Source of the DNA: Salinivirgaceae bacterium
Lineage (GTDB): Bacteria; Bacteroidota; Bacteroidia; Bacteroidales; SZUA-534
Direction: 5' to 3'
DNA: 64,000 bases
Assembly (NCBI GenBank): GCA_024405635.1
Contig: JAKSOL010000005.1
Span: 1-64,000 of the forward strand
A program made the position numbers and the translations under genes. Each line of letters starts with the position of its first letter. The stretch's first letter is position 1. Of the stretch, positions 33,696 through 42,387 are shown piece by piece. Under the pieces are notes generated by a model. That model made no database searches. It was not told the DNA's origin and worked only from the letters and a program-made list of their open reading frames with translations.

Positions 33696-34432
33696 AAAAC
33701 TATGGTTTAGTAGGCTTTCCTTTAGCCCAATCGTTTTCGCAGAAATACTTCACCAAAAAATTTGCCGATGAGCAAATTGATGCACAATACCTTAATTTTT
33801 CAATTGACGACATTGAAAAATTTAAAACCGAAGTGCTCACCACTCCCGATTTGTGTGGTATAAACGTAACCATTCCATACAAACAAAAAGTTATGCCAAT
33901 GCTTGATGGACTAGACGAAACCGCTGCAAAAGTTGGAGCTGTTAACGTTGTTAAAATAAACCGCACCGGCAACAAACTAACTCTAATTGGCTACAACTCA
34001 GATGTGGTTGGCTTTGAAAACTCACTAAAACCACTACTCAAACCTTGCCACACTCATGCACTTATTCTTGGCACTGGCGGGGCATCAAAAGCAGTACGCT
34101 ACGTGCTTGAAAAACTAGGCATTGAATTCAAATTCGTATCGCGCACCGCAAGTGCCGACACCTTATCGTACGAGCAACTCACTCCCGAAATAATGGCAAG
34201 CCATAAACTTATTGTGAACTGCACACCACTCGGAATGTATCCAAAAATTGAAGGTTGTCCCAATATCAACTACACACAAGTTGGCCCAGACCATCTTTTT
34301 TACGATTTGGTTTACAACCCCGAGGTAACCGTATTTTTGCAACGAGCTTTAGACCATGGCGCTCAAATCAAAAACGGGTACGACATGTTAGTTGGGCAAG
34401 CCATTCGCGCTTGGGAAATATGGAATAGTTAA
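33692..34432 (+). CDS. aroE: Shikimate dehydrogenase
   Basis: This 246-aa cytoplasmic NADP-dependent enzyme reduces 3-dehydroshikimate to shikimate. Visible motifs are YGLVGFPLAQSFSQKYF (substrate side), GINVTIPYKQKVMP with the catalytic Lys, ILGTGGASKAVRYVL (nucleotide binding), NCTPLGMYP and the C-terminal GYDMLVGQA. The usual family length is about 270 aa, so it is slightly compact. It overlaps the DUF368 stop by 4 nt and is followed by a strong terminator. Confidence 0.96.
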   Translation: MKNYGLVGFPLAQSFSQKYFTKKFADEQIDAQYLNFSIDDIEKFKTEVLTTPDLCGINVTIPYKQKVMPMLDGLDETAAKVGAVNVVKINRTGNKLTLIGYNSDVVGFENSLKPLLKPCHTHALILGTGGASKAVRYVLEKLGIEFKFVSRTASADTLSYEQLTPEIMASHKLIVNCTPLGMYPKIEGCPNINYTQVGPDHLFYDLVYNPEVTVFLQRALDHGAQIKNGYDMLVGQAIRAWEIWNS

Positions 34433-34495
34433 TACAATTCTGATTATCAATAAAATAGCAGCCACACAAATCATTTTTAATCAGCAAAAAACAAG

Positions 34496-34530
34496 AAAAC
34501 GAGTCAAGAAAACCTTGGCTCGTTTTTTTT
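34496..34530 (+). terminator. Rho-independent terminator after aroE
   Basis: AAAACGAGTCAAG (34496-34508) pairs with CTTGGCTCGTTTT (34514-34526) with one G-T wobble, followed by a run of eight T in total. Confidence 0.92.
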
Positions 34531-34597
34531 GTGCAAAACACCAAGCAATAAGTTTTCAACAAAAATTAACACACTAACAAAAATCGACTCTATATTC

Positions 34598-34605
34598 TAT
34601 CTTTA
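34598..34605 (+). promoter_or_regulatory. Probable -7 element for pyrBI
   Basis: TATCTTTA differs from TAnnTTTG only at the last base. It lies 40 nt before the pyrB ATG. No attenuator hairpin with a T tract was found in the 40-nt leader. Confidence 0.4.
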
Positions 34606-34644
34606 ACTAATTTATATGAACACAAATATTCAAAACATAATAAA

Positions 34645-35553
34645 ATGAAAAACAGAAGTTTAGTAGCCATCAGCGATTATTCAAAAGACGACTACTTGGA
34701 AATTATGGAACTTGCTGCGCAGTTTGAAAAAAATCCAGTGCAGAAAATTTTAGATGGAAAAGTTGTTGCAACCTTGTTTTTCGAGCCATCAACTCGCACA
34801 CGTTTGAGTTTTGAGAGCGCAGTAAACCGTTTAGGCGGCAAAGTATTAGGCTTTTCCGACACCTCACAAACTAGCGTATCAAAAGGCGAAACACTAAAAG
34901 ACACCATAAAAATGGTAAGCTGCTATGCCGACTTAATTGTTATGAGACACCCACTTGAAGGCGCGGCTCGCTACGCATCTGAAATATCAAAAGTGCCAAT
35001 TATCAATGCCGGCGACGGAGCAAACCAACACCCTACCCAATGTTTACTTGATCTTTATTCAATAAAAAAGACACAAGGGACACTCGACAATTTGAAAATA
35101 ACAATGGTTGGCGACTTAAAATACGGACGCACCGTTCACTCGCTACTAATGGCCATGTCGTACTTCAATCCATCGTTTAGTTTTATTGCTCCCGAAGAAT
35201 TGCGACTACCAGACGAATACAAGCAATTTCTTAAACAACGCAACATTAAGTTTGAAGAACATACCGAAATGGCACCAAACATTAACGATGCCGACATTAT
35301 TTACATGACCCGCGTACAACGCGAACGTTTTGCCGACCCTCTTGAATACGAGAAAGTTAAAAACGTTTACGTACTACGAAACAGCATGCTCGACAACACT
35401 AAACCTAACGTAAAAATTTTGCATCCGCTACCTCGTGTAAACGAAATTAGCACCGATGTTGACGACAACCCAAAGGCCTACTACTTTGAGCAAGCACAAA
35501 ATGCGGTTTACACCCGTCAAGCCATTATTTGTAAAACTCTACAACTGTTGTAA
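34645..35553 (+). CDS. pyrB: Aspartate carbamoyltransferase catalytic subunit
   Basis: A 302-aa enzyme that condenses aspartate with carbamoyl phosphate in pyrimidine synthesis. The carbamoyl-phosphate loop [15 protein letters not shown] (Ser49-Thr52) and the [15 protein letters not shown] and [11 protein letters not shown] motifs are all present. pyrI follows after 2 nt, so the enzyme is expected to form the regulated class B holoenzyme of catalytic trimers and regulatory dimers. A terminator separates it from aroE upstream. Confidence 0.98.
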   Translation: MKNRSLVAISDYSKDDYLEIMELAAQFEKNPVQKILDGKVVATLFFEPSTRTRLSFESAVNRLGGKVLGFSDTSQTSVSKGETLKDTIKMVSCYADLIVMRHPLEGAARYASEISKVPIINAGDGANQHPTQCLLDLYSIKKTQGTLDNLKITMVGDLKYGRTVHSLLMAMSYFNPSFSFIAPEELRLPDEYKQFLKQRNIKFEEHTEMAPNINDADIIYMTRVQRERFADPLEYEKVKNVYVLRNSMLDNTKPNVKILHPLPRVNEISTDVDDNPKAYYFEQAQNAVYTRQAIICKTLQLL

Positions 35554-35555
35554 TT

Positions 35556-36020
35556 ATGGAAAACGAAAAAGTACTTAGCGTTTCGGCTATCGAAAACGGA
35601 ACAGTTATTGACCATATTCCAGCCCAAAGCCTTTTCAAAGTTATTTCGCTACTTAACCTTGATAAATTGGCCGACAATCAAGTAACCTTTGGCTACAACC
35701 TAAAAAGCAAGCAACTTGGAATGAAAGCCATTATTAAAGTGTCTGAAAAGTTTTTTGAAGATATTGAACTTGACAAAATAGCACTTGTAGCTCCAAACGC
35801 AAAACTCAACATAATAAAAAACTACAACGTGGTTGAAAAACGCTTGGTTAAAGTTCCCGAAAAAGTTATTGGCATTGCCCATTGCATGAATCCAAAATGC
35901 ATAACAAACCACGAAAAAATACCAACCAAATTTACAACATCAACCACAGGCGGCAACATTGTACTACGCTGCTGCTACTGCGACAAGTGCACCGATATTG
36001 AGCACGCCGAAATATTTTAA
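35556..36020 (+). CDS. pyrI: Aspartate carbamoyltransferase regulatory subunit
   Basis: A 154-aa partner of PyrB that binds CTP/ATP and gives allosteric control. The N-terminal allosteric domain (VSAIENGTVIDHIPAQSLFK) and the C-terminal zinc site (CMNPKCITNHE and CCYCDKC) are complete. It lies 2 nt after pyrB and 10 nt before murA. Confidence 0.98.
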   Translation: MENEKVLSVSAIENGTVIDHIPAQSLFKVISLLNLDKLADNQVTFGYNLKSKQLGMKAIIKVSEKFFEDIELDKIALVAPNAKLNIIKNYNVVEKRLVKVPEKVIGIAHCMNPKCITNHEKIPTKFTTSTTGGNIVLRCCYCDKCTDIEHAEIF

Positions 36021-36030
36021 CCCATTGACT

Positions 36031-37341
36031 ATGAGTTCAAACAAATTCCAAATTACTGGCGGAACCAAACTCAGCGGAACCATAGTGCCTCAAGGTGCCA
36101 AAAACGAGGCTCTGCAAGTACTTTGCGCTGTGCTACTTACCGACGAAGAAGTTATTATAGATAACATTCCTAGCATTCGCGACGTCAATACTCTTATTGA
36201 CATTATTAGCGAAATGGGGGTTACCGTAACCAAACTTGCCAGCCACAAATACTCATTCAAAGCCGACCACATTCAAGCCGAATACCTACACTCGCGCGAG
36301 TTTGTTGACAAAACAGCACGTATTCGCGGCTCGGTTATGTTAGTGGGACCTATGCTAGCTCGTCTCGGTCGCGCCTACATTCCAAAACCAGGTGGCGACA
36401 AAATTGGACGCCGAAGACTCGACACCCACTTTATTGGCTTGCAAAACTTGGGCGCCGAGTTCAACTACGACCCCGATGGTAAATTCTATACCGTTGAAGG
36501 ACAAAACCTTAAAGGCACATACATGTTGCTCGACGAGGCCTCGGTAACAGGAACAGCAAACATTATTTTGGCTGCCGTAATGGCCAAAGGCACAACCACA
36601 ATTTACAACGCCGCTTGCGAACCTTACATTCAGCAACTTTGCAAAATGCTGAACAAAATGGGGGCAAAAATTAGCGGCATTGGCTCAAACCTACTCACCA
36701 TCGACGGAGTGGACAAATTGCACGGATGCCAACACCAAATTCTGCCCGACATGATTGAAATTGGTAGCTTTATTGGTTTGGCTGCCATGACTGGATCTGA
36801 AATACGAATAAAAGACGTGTCGTATCCTAACCTTGGCATCATTCCTCGCGCCTTTCAACGCTTGGGCGTACAAATGACACTTGAAGGCGACGACCTTATT
36901 ATCCCTGCACAAGACCACTACACCATCGATAGTTTTATCGACGGCTCAATACTCACTATTGATGACGCACCTTGGCCAGGACTAACCCCCGACCTAATCA
37001 GCGTGATGCTAGTTACCGCATCGCAAGCAAAAGGTAGCGTGCTAATTCATCAAAAAATGTTTGAAAGCCGATTGTTCTTTGTTGATAAACTTATCGACAT
37101 GGGCGCTCAAATTATTCTTTGCGACCCTCACCGCGCCACCGTCATCGGTCTTGACAAACAACACCAATTACGAGGCATTAACATGACTAGCCCCGATATT
37201 CGAGCTGGAATGGCATTGCTTATTGCCGCAATTTCAGCAAAAGGAACATCGGTTATTGATAACATTGACCAAATAGACCGCGGATACGAAAAAATTGACG
37301 AGCGACTCAACAAACTTGGAGCAAATATTATTCGACTATAA
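36031..37341 (+). CDS. murA: UDP-N-acetylglucosamine 1-carboxyvinyltransferase with Asp in place of the catalytic-loop Cys
   Basis: A 436-aa enzyme catalysing the first committed step of peptidoglycan synthesis. Typical motifs are QGAKNEALQVL (Lys24, Asn25), TARIRGSVMLVGPMLAR and the flexible loop KPGGDKIGRRRLDTHF. In most MurA the loop reads GGC, where the Cys is alkylated by fosfomycin; here position 123 is Asp (codon GAC, 36397-36399). The same replacement occurs naturally in mycobacteria and chlamydiae and gives fosfomycin insensitivity. I use the ATG at 36031 (MSSNKFQITGG); an open extension upstream lies inside pyrI in another frame and is not conserved. Confidence 0.97.
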   Translation: MSSNKFQITGGTKLSGTIVPQGAKNEALQVLCAVLLTDEEVIIDNIPSIRDVNTLIDIISEMGVTVTKLASHKYSFKADHIQAEYLHSREFVDKTARIRGSVMLVGPMLARLGRAYIPKPGGDKIGRRRLDTHFIGLQNLGAEFNYDPDGKFYTVEGQNLKGTYMLLDEASVTGTANIILAAVMAKGTTTIYNAACEPYIQQLCKMLNKMGAKISGIGSNLLTIDGVDKLHGCQHQILPDMIEIGSFIGLAAMTGSEIRIKDVSYPNLGIIPRAFQRLGVQMTLEGDDLIIPAQDHYTIDSFIDGSILTIDDAPWPGLTPDLISVMLVTASQAKGSVLIHQKMFESRLFFVDKLIDMGAQIILCDPHRATVIGLDKQHQLRGINMTSPDIRAGMALLIAAISAKGTSVIDNIDQIDRGYEKIDERLNKLGANIIRL

Positions 37342-37352
37342 AAAATACAATT

Positions 37353-38375
37353 TTGGAACATATATCAACATTTGCGCAACAAGCAAAAAGCCTAATATCC
37401 AACGCTAACAATATTATTATTTTGGCTCACAAAAATCCCGATGGCGATGCTATTGGTTCTGGATTAGGCATGTACCACCATATTAAAACTATGGGTAAAG
37501 AGGCTATTTTTATTTTGCCCGACCAACTACCCAAAAACTTACTATGGATGCCTGGTTGCGACAAAATTTTAGTACACAAAAGTCCAGAAAAAGAGCAAGC
37601 TGAACAAGCTATTACCAAGGCTGACCTAATTATTATGTGCGACTTTAACAACTTAAGCCGATTGGGTGGCGCAGCTCAATTAGTAGAACAATCAACCGCA
37701 AAAAAAATACTAATTGACCATCACCTTGAACCTAGTGTAGTTTGCGACATTAAATACAGCCGACCTGAGGCTAGTAGCACTTGCGAAATGGTTTACCAAG
37801 TTGTGTCAACCATGCGCGGAACCCCCACCATCGATTCTACCATTGCAACATGCCTTTACACTGGCATAGTTACCGACACTGGCGGTTTTAGCTACAGTTC
37901 GTCGAACCGTCTGACTTTTGACGTAGCTGCAAACCTAATCGAATCGGGCATTGACAAAGATTATATTCTTGACAATCTTAACTACCACTTTTCAGAGCAA
38001 AGGCTGCGACTACTTGGATATTGTTTAAACAACAAGCTAACCGTAATTCCAGAATATCATACAGCATACATTTGGCTCACCCAAAAAGAGTTACGCAAAT
38101 TCAACTACCAAATGGGCGATACCGAAGGCATTGTAAACTACCCACTAACTATTGACGGCATTGAATTTTCGGCAATCTTTACCGAAAAAGAAAAAATAAC
38201 CAAATGTTCGTTCAGATCTCGAGGCTCATTTCCTGCAAGCAAAGTTGCTGGCGACCATTTTAACGGAGGCGGACACTTAAACGCAGCGGGAGGAGAATCG
38301 CCTCTTTCAATAAGCGAAACCATTAAAAAATTTGTATCGATACTACCACAGTACGAACAATACATTGAAAAATGA
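37353..38375 (+). CDS. DHH/DHHA1-family phosphoesterase (NrnA-like), TTG start
   Basis: A 340-aa cytoplasmic metal-dependent phosphoesterase. Motifs in order are HKNPDGDAIGSGLG, MCDFNNLSRLG, DHHLEP, VTDTGGFSYSSSN and the DHHA1 loop GGGHLNAAGG. Family members degrade short oligoribonucleotides, pAp or cyclic-dinucleotide products such as pApA, which would fit with the c-di-AMP cyclase at 12679. The frame has no ATG before the conserved region; TTG at 37353, 11 nt after murA, is the only reasonable start. Its stop overlaps the next lipoprotein's ATG. Confidence 0.93.
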   Translation: MEHISTFAQQAKSLISNANNIIILAHKNPDGDAIGSGLGMYHHIKTMGKEAIFILPDQLPKNLLWMPGCDKILVHKSPEKEQAEQAITKADLIIMCDFNNLSRLGGAAQLVEQSTAKKILIDHHLEPSVVCDIKYSRPEASSTCEMVYQVVSTMRGTPTIDSTIATCLYTGIVTDTGGFSYSSSNRLTFDVAANLIESGIDKDYILDNLNYHFSEQRLRLLGYCLNNKLTVIPEYHTAYIWLTQKELRKFNYQMGDTEGIVNYPLTIDGIEFSAIFTEKEKITKCSFRSRGSFPASKVAGDHFNGGGHLNAAGGESPLSISETIKKFVSILPQYEQYIEK

Positions 38376-38881
38376 GAATCATCGGCACCATATTGCTTTG
38401 TGTAGTTTTTGCAGCTTGCAGTTCAAACTCAACAAAACGTCAACCAGTAACCGACGAAATGTTGGTTAACATAAACCGAACATTGGTTGACATGGACCAA
38501 GAACGAATTGAAAGTTATGCCGAACGCCACAATTGGGACATGAAAGTATCGCCCACAGGAATGTGGTACCAAATTTACGAGCATGGCAATGGCGACTCTG
38601 TACGCGTTGGCAAAGTGGTAACACTTAACTACAAACTATCGCTACTTAACGGCAAAGAATGCTACTCGTCCGATAGTTTAGGTAGCAAAGTATTCAGAGT
38701 AGGACAAGGCGGTGTTGAAACCGGACTTGAAGAAGCTGTGCTACTAATGCGCGTTGGCGACAAAGCCCGACTAATTATGCCCGCATTTATGGCACACGGG
38801 CTCATTGGCGATGGCAATAAAATTCCAGCTCGAGCCACCATTGTTTACGAAACCGAAATAATCTCACAATCCGACAACTAA
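38372..38881 (+). CDS. FKBP-type peptidyl-prolyl isomerase lipoprotein
   Basis: A 169-aa lipoprotein with lipobox VVFAACSSN (Cys at about 16). The FKBP domain fills the C-terminal two-thirds, from VSPTGMWYQIYEHGNGDSV through GLEEAVLLMRVGDKARLIMP to TIVYETEII. It overlaps the DHH gene by 4 nt and precedes a second FKBP lipoprotein. In gliding Bacteroidota, FKBP lipoproteins (GldI type) support folding of secreted proteins; a similar role for T9SS cargo is possible here but not shown. Confidence 0.9.
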   Translation: MRIIGTILLCVVFAACSSNSTKRQPVTDEMLVNINRTLVDMDQERIESYAERHNWDMKVSPTGMWYQIYEHGNGDSVRVGKVVTLNYKLSLLNGKECYSSDSLGSKVFRVGQGGVETGLEEAVLLMRVGDKARLIMPAFMAHGLIGDGNKIPARATIVYETEIISQSDN

Positions 38882-38892
38882 CACGCGACCTT

Positions 38893-39816
38893 ATGAACCG
38901 AAAGTCGATAAACATAACATTTGCAGCATTAACCATTGTAGCAATACTTTGTTGCTCATGCTCAAGCAAATACGAAGGCTACTCACACAAAAACGGCTTA
39001 TACTACAAGCTAATTACAATTGGCGACAGCATTAGTACAGCAAAAGTTGGAAACTATGTAACAACCCACCTACGCTACTCTACCATTGCCGATTCCGCAT
39101 TCTTTGTTGGCAACCGAACTTTCCAACTCACCGAACCTGAATTCAATGGCTCAATTGACGAATGTTTTCTTATGATGTCAAGCGGCGATAGCTCTTCGTT
39201 CATTATTGACGCATACAAATTTTTCACCATCACGCTACAAAGCCCACTACCAAGTTTCCTTGCGCAAGGCGACATGATGAAAGTAGATATAAAAATGACT
39301 GACATACGCACCGAAGAGCAATATCGCCGCGACAAAGAAGAATTTTTGAAATGGATTGAAGACTTTGGCGAGTACGAAAAACTTGTTTTACAAAACTTTA
39401 TCGAACGAAAAAAAATAGATATAGAACCAACGCCATCGGGGCTTTATTACATTCAACTAACACAAGGTACCGGCAAAGCTGTTGAACTAGGCGATTTGGT
39501 AACCATCAACTACGAAGGCCGATTCTTAAACGGAAAATTCTTTGACTCAACAATAAAACTCAACCAACCATTTGAATTTGTTTATGGCACCGAGATGCAA
39601 GTAATAGCTGGACTTGACGAAGCTATTGGCCGCATGCGTGAAGGCGAACGCGCACTTGTTATACTGCCTTCAGAATTAGCTTGGGGCGACAAAGGTTCAT
39701 CAACTGGAATAGTGCCACCGTTCACCTCAGTTATTTATGAGATTGAGTTAATTAGCGCCGTTGCTCCTGGTTCAGAAACCACATCAGAAATAGTTGAATC
39801 CGACACAATAGATTAA
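38893..39816 (+). CDS. Lipoprotein with two FKBP-like domains
   Basis: A 307-aa lipoprotein (lipobox AILCCSCSS). The first FKBP-like domain (about 30-145) is degenerate; the second (about 175-290) has the full pattern, with TPSGLYYIQLTQGTGKAVEL, GKFFDSTIKLNQPFEFVYG, GLDEAIGRMREGERALVILP and PPFTSVIYEIELI. It should act as a peptidyl-prolyl isomerase or chaperone in the periplasm. The acidic Thr/Ser/Glu tail is low complexity. It lies 11 nt after the other FKBP gene and 4 nt before the ferredoxin-like gene. Confidence 0.9.
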   Translation: MNRKSINITFAALTIVAILCCSCSSKYEGYSHKNGLYYKLITIGDSISTAKVGNYVTTHLRYSTIADSAFFVGNRTFQLTEPEFNGSIDECFLMMSSGDSSSFIIDAYKFFTITLQSPLPSFLAQGDMMKVDIKMTDIRTEEQYRRDKEEFLKWIEDFGEYEKLVLQNFIERKKIDIEPTPSGLYYIQLTQGTGKAVELGDLVTINYEGRFLNGKFFDSTIKLNQPFEFVYGTEMQVIAGLDEAIGRMREGERALVILPSELAWGDKGSSTGIVPPFTSVIYEIELISAVAPGSETTSEIVESDTID

Positions 39817-39820
39817 TTGC

Positions 39821-40705
39821 ATGTCGGCAAACAATTGGATATCGGGCAAATACAGCGTTGCCATTTGGACATGGGCGCTATTCTCGCTCATAGGTTTTGC
39901 CATGTGGGCCATTCGCGACATACGCTACTTTGCACTATTTGAGTGCATTGGCACAAGCGAACTAATTGCCCGATCGATAGTAATAAAACATCCAAGCACC
40001 CGCCAATTGGTGCGCCGACTTATACAGGTTTTTGTTGGCGGAATGCTGCTAATTATGGTCAGTTTGATTTTTTGTGTCAACTTTCAGTTTATCGAGATTT
40101 TTTTTGATTACCAAGCAGCTGTTGTAACTGGCGCTTTTATACAACTTGTAATTGCAAGGCTAATCATTCCATTTATATTCGGCAATGCGTTTTGTTCCCG
40201 AGCATGTTGGGATGGTGCTGTTTTTGAAGCCATTAACGGATTAGCTCACTGCAGCAAACCAACACCACGCAAACCTTGGTTAGCATGGAGTTACCTTTTG
40301 TTGCTAATTATAATATCAATAGTAATTGTACACATAGCAACCAACCCAGCCACTGACGATGCTTTGCGCCGCAAATGGATAATAGGAGAAAATTTATTTA
40401 TCTGGGCAGTTGGTTTTGCCTTATCATTTGTACTAGGAAGCAGAGCATACTGCCGCATGCTTTGTCCGTTTTTAACCATTTCAAGCCAACTATACCGATT
40501 TTCGTTTTTAAAAATAACACCCATCAAATCAGCCGACTGCATAAACTGCAACAAATGCAACAAAACATGCCCAATGCTAATTGATGTGCACAAATCGGTT
40601 GTTAAGAAAAGTAAAATTGACAACAACACTTGCATTTTATGCGAACGATGCGTTAGTGCTTGCCCTAAAGGCGTGCTCGATGTAACCTACAAGCATGCCG
40701 AATAA
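39821..40705 (+). CDS. NapH/NosR-like membrane protein with two 4Fe-4S clusters
   Basis: A 294-aa membrane protein with about five hydrophobic segments. Cys motifs of the NapH/FixG type occur in loops (NAFCSRACWDGAVFEAING and SRAYCRMLCPFLT), followed by a C-terminal double-cluster ferredoxin domain (CINCNKCNKTCP and CILCERCVSACPKG). It probably passes electrons between the membrane quinone pool or membrane proteins and a partner. No nap, nos or other reductase genes are nearby, so the acceptor is unknown. It converges with the next gene, leaving 9 nt and no visible terminator. Confidence 0.88.
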   Translation: MSANNWISGKYSVAIWTWALFSLIGFAMWAIRDIRYFALFECIGTSELIARSIVIKHPSTRQLVRRLIQVFVGGMLLIMVSLIFCVNFQFIEIFFDYQAAVVTGAFIQLVIARLIIPFIFGNAFCSRACWDGAVFEAINGLAHCSKPTPRKPWLAWSYLLLLIIISIVIVHIATNPATDDALRRKWIIGENLFIWAVGFALSFVLGSRAYCRMLCPFLTISSQLYRFSFLKITPIKSADCINCNKCNKTCPMLIDVHKSVVKKSKIDNNTCILCERCVSACPKGVLDVTYKHAE

Positions 40706-40714
40706 GAAAGGTAT

Positions 40715-41230
40715 TTAAAACAACTCTCGAATCTCGTCCTTAAGACAAGCCAATGCCTTTACAGTTGGATCTTTTCCCTCTGTCATCATTGTCTCAAGAA
40801 TAAGTTTGCTTAAATGAATTGAAGGCTGATTTGGCTTTACCAATAATGCAACCCTATTAATAAGCAACACACAGCCATCTTTTGCCATGCGCACTTGCTC
40901 CCAAGCATTGTCGCTTATGTATAGTTGTTGCGTAAGGTTATGGTCAAACTCGCTGCGAATAGTTTTAAGCATCAGCAATTGAAAATCGCTACACGACATG
41001 CCTTCTTGCTGGCAACGCATAACCAAAGCATTAGGTTGAATACGCTCAAGCAATAACACCATACGCTCGTAGGCTTGCAAACGTAACGGAGCAATAATTT
41101 TCTGATTATCGCGAACCGCCTCTGACTTTAACTTCAAACGTTCGTTTACTAAAAACTTATGCATCACCAAATATGTTGCCAAAAAGGTAAACAACGCGGG
41201 TAATGTATATTTTAGGACTTCTTCAACCAT
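40715..41230 (-). CDS. Membrane-anchored conserved protein (DUF7935-like)
   Basis: A 171-aa protein starting at the ATG at 41230 (a TTG three codons upstream is less likely). An N-terminal membrane helix (YTLPALFTFLATYLVMHKFL) is followed by a charged helical cytoplasmic part with IIAPLRLQAYERMVLLLERI and FDHNLTQQLYISDNAWEQVR. This matches an uncharacterised Bacteroidota family that I recall as DUF7935. Function unknown. It is convergent with the Fe-S gene. Confidence 0.8.
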   Translation of the reverse strand: MVEEVLKYTLPALFTFLATYLVMHKFLVNERLKLKSEAVRDNQKIIAPLRLQAYERMVLLLERIQPNALVMRCQQEGMSCSDFQLLMLKTIRSEFDHNLTQQLYISDNAWEQVRMAKDGCVLLINRVALLVKPNQPSIHLSKLILETMMTEGKDPTVKALACLKDEIRELF

Positions 41231-41284
41231 AAAGCACAAAATTTAATAGAATGCAAATGTAAGCAAAGAGATGTTTGTTTAACA

Positions 41285-41323
41285 AAAACGGCTGCAACCG
41301 ACAATATCGATTGCAGCCGTTTT
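41285..41323 (-). terminator. Terminator of the SiaBC-like pair
   Basis: A perfect 13-bp stem, AAAACGGCTGCAA (41285-41297) with TTGCAGCCGTTTT (41311-41323), 21 nt after the stop of the SiaC-like gene. T residues flank it on both strands. Confidence 0.85.
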
Positions 41324-41344
41324 ATGATTATGATGCTCGTGCAA

Positions 41345-41716
41345 TTAAATTTGAACCATTTGGAATGGAACTTTGATGATAGATTGGTAATCTTCACCAG
41401 CTTCCAACATATCCTCATCGTCCTCCTCGTAGTGCCAAAGAACTAATACATCGTTGTTGCTTTTATAAATAGCCTCAAGTTTTTTGAACACATCAAGAAT
41501 ACATTTTGAACTACTAGTATTGAAATACTCAAGTTTCATATTCACTTCAGTCAAAGCTGCAGGTGATGAAAAATATGCCTCCAACCAATCAATAATTGGT
41601 TTGTAGAACTCAACCGAATTCTCTGGAATAGAACGTCCTTTTAGTTCCAATTTACCATTTGGATCCAAAGTAACCGATGGAGTTTTTGCTGAACCTTCAA
41701 TAATTAATGATTCCAT
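41345..41716 (-). CDS. SiaC-like regulatory phosphoprotein (DUF1987)
   Basis: A 123-aa small soluble protein of the DUF1987/SiaC family. It starts MESLIIEGSAKTPSVTLDPN and contains KLEYFNTSSSKCILDVFKKL, in which a Ser/Thr is the expected phosphorylation site. In Pseudomonas, SiaC is phosphorylated by the kinase SiaB and, when dephosphorylated, activates a diguanylate cyclase. Here the SiaB-like kinase gene lies 20 nt upstream, but no cyclase or SiaA phosphatase is adjacent. Confidence 0.88.
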   Translation of the reverse strand: MESLIIEGSAKTPSVTLDPNGKLELKGRSIPENSVEFYKPIIDWLEAYFSSPAALTEVNMKLEYFNTSSSKCILDVFKKLEAIYKSNNDVLVLWHYEEDDEDMLEAGEDYQSIIKVPFQMVQI

Positions 41717-41736
41717 ATTAGTTTTTTTTAAGATTA

Positions 41737-42273
41737 TTATTCTGTTATTAGTATATCCGTTGAAAATAGTGTCATATTATCTGGCACTTGAATAAACTCA
41801 CATTTTAGTTTGTTGCTCGATTTGCGGGCCATATCTATCAATCCTAAGCCACCTCCACCTTTTTCAGAAAAGGTTTGGTTGCTCAAAACATCTTTGTAAA
41901 AAGCACGTAAACCATCTTTGTCTAACGAGTTTATTTTTTCTATATGTTTTTCAAGAAACAAGGTTTGCTTTTGTGTAGCATAGTTACACATTTTAATATG
42001 GTAACTATTTCCGTCGCTCACCATAGCGCATACTCCTATTCTAATTTCTTTGCCATTACGAAATATTGGAGAAGCATGGAAGAACAAATTTTGCAAACAT
42101 TCAACCATAATGTTGTAGGCTTTTTTCTTGATTCCTTGCGACAGATCTTTGGTTTGAGCCTCAACACGAACCATAGAATCCTCAACTATTCCATCGCCTA
42201 TTTCGCCACGGAATGCAAAGATTACTCCATCTTTTACGTGTTCGTTATACCAATCGTCTATCTCTAAAGCCAT
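41737..42273 (-). CDS. SiaB-family protein kinase (DUF6272)
   Basis: A 178-aa protein of the DUF6272/SiaB type with a GHKL-like ATPase fold. Recognisable parts are YNIMVECLQNLFFHASPI (N-box-like helix) and the GGGGLGLIDMARKSSNKLKC glycine-rich segment. It likely phosphorylates the SiaC-like protein encoded just downstream, acting as a partner switch. A promoter-like element lies 21 nt upstream. The output of the switch is unknown. Confidence 0.88.
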   Translation of the reverse strand: MALEIDDWYNEHVKDGVIFAFRGEIGDGIVEDSMVRVEAQTKDLSQGIKKKAYNIMVECLQNLFFHASPIFRNGKEIRIGVCAMVSDGNSYHIKMCNYATQKQTLFLEKHIEKINSLDKDGLRAFYKDVLSNQTFSEKGGGGLGLIDMARKSSNKLKCEFIQVPDNMTLFSTDILITE

Positions 42274-42293
42274 TTATCACAAATGTTAGCACA

Positions 42294-42301
42294 CAAATAT
42301 A
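42294..42301 (-). promoter_or_regulatory. Predicted -7 element for the siaB-like/siaC-like pair
   Basis: On the minus strand TATATTTG matches TAnnTTTG and lies 20 nt before the kinase ATG at 42273. The -33 position is not well matched. Confidence 0.5.
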
Positions 42302-42387
42302 TTAAATTTATAATACATCGTCTTTTTCAAACTGCGTTTAGCGTCAAACAACTTTTTATTTTTATCAACAAAGCAAAACCATACCTA

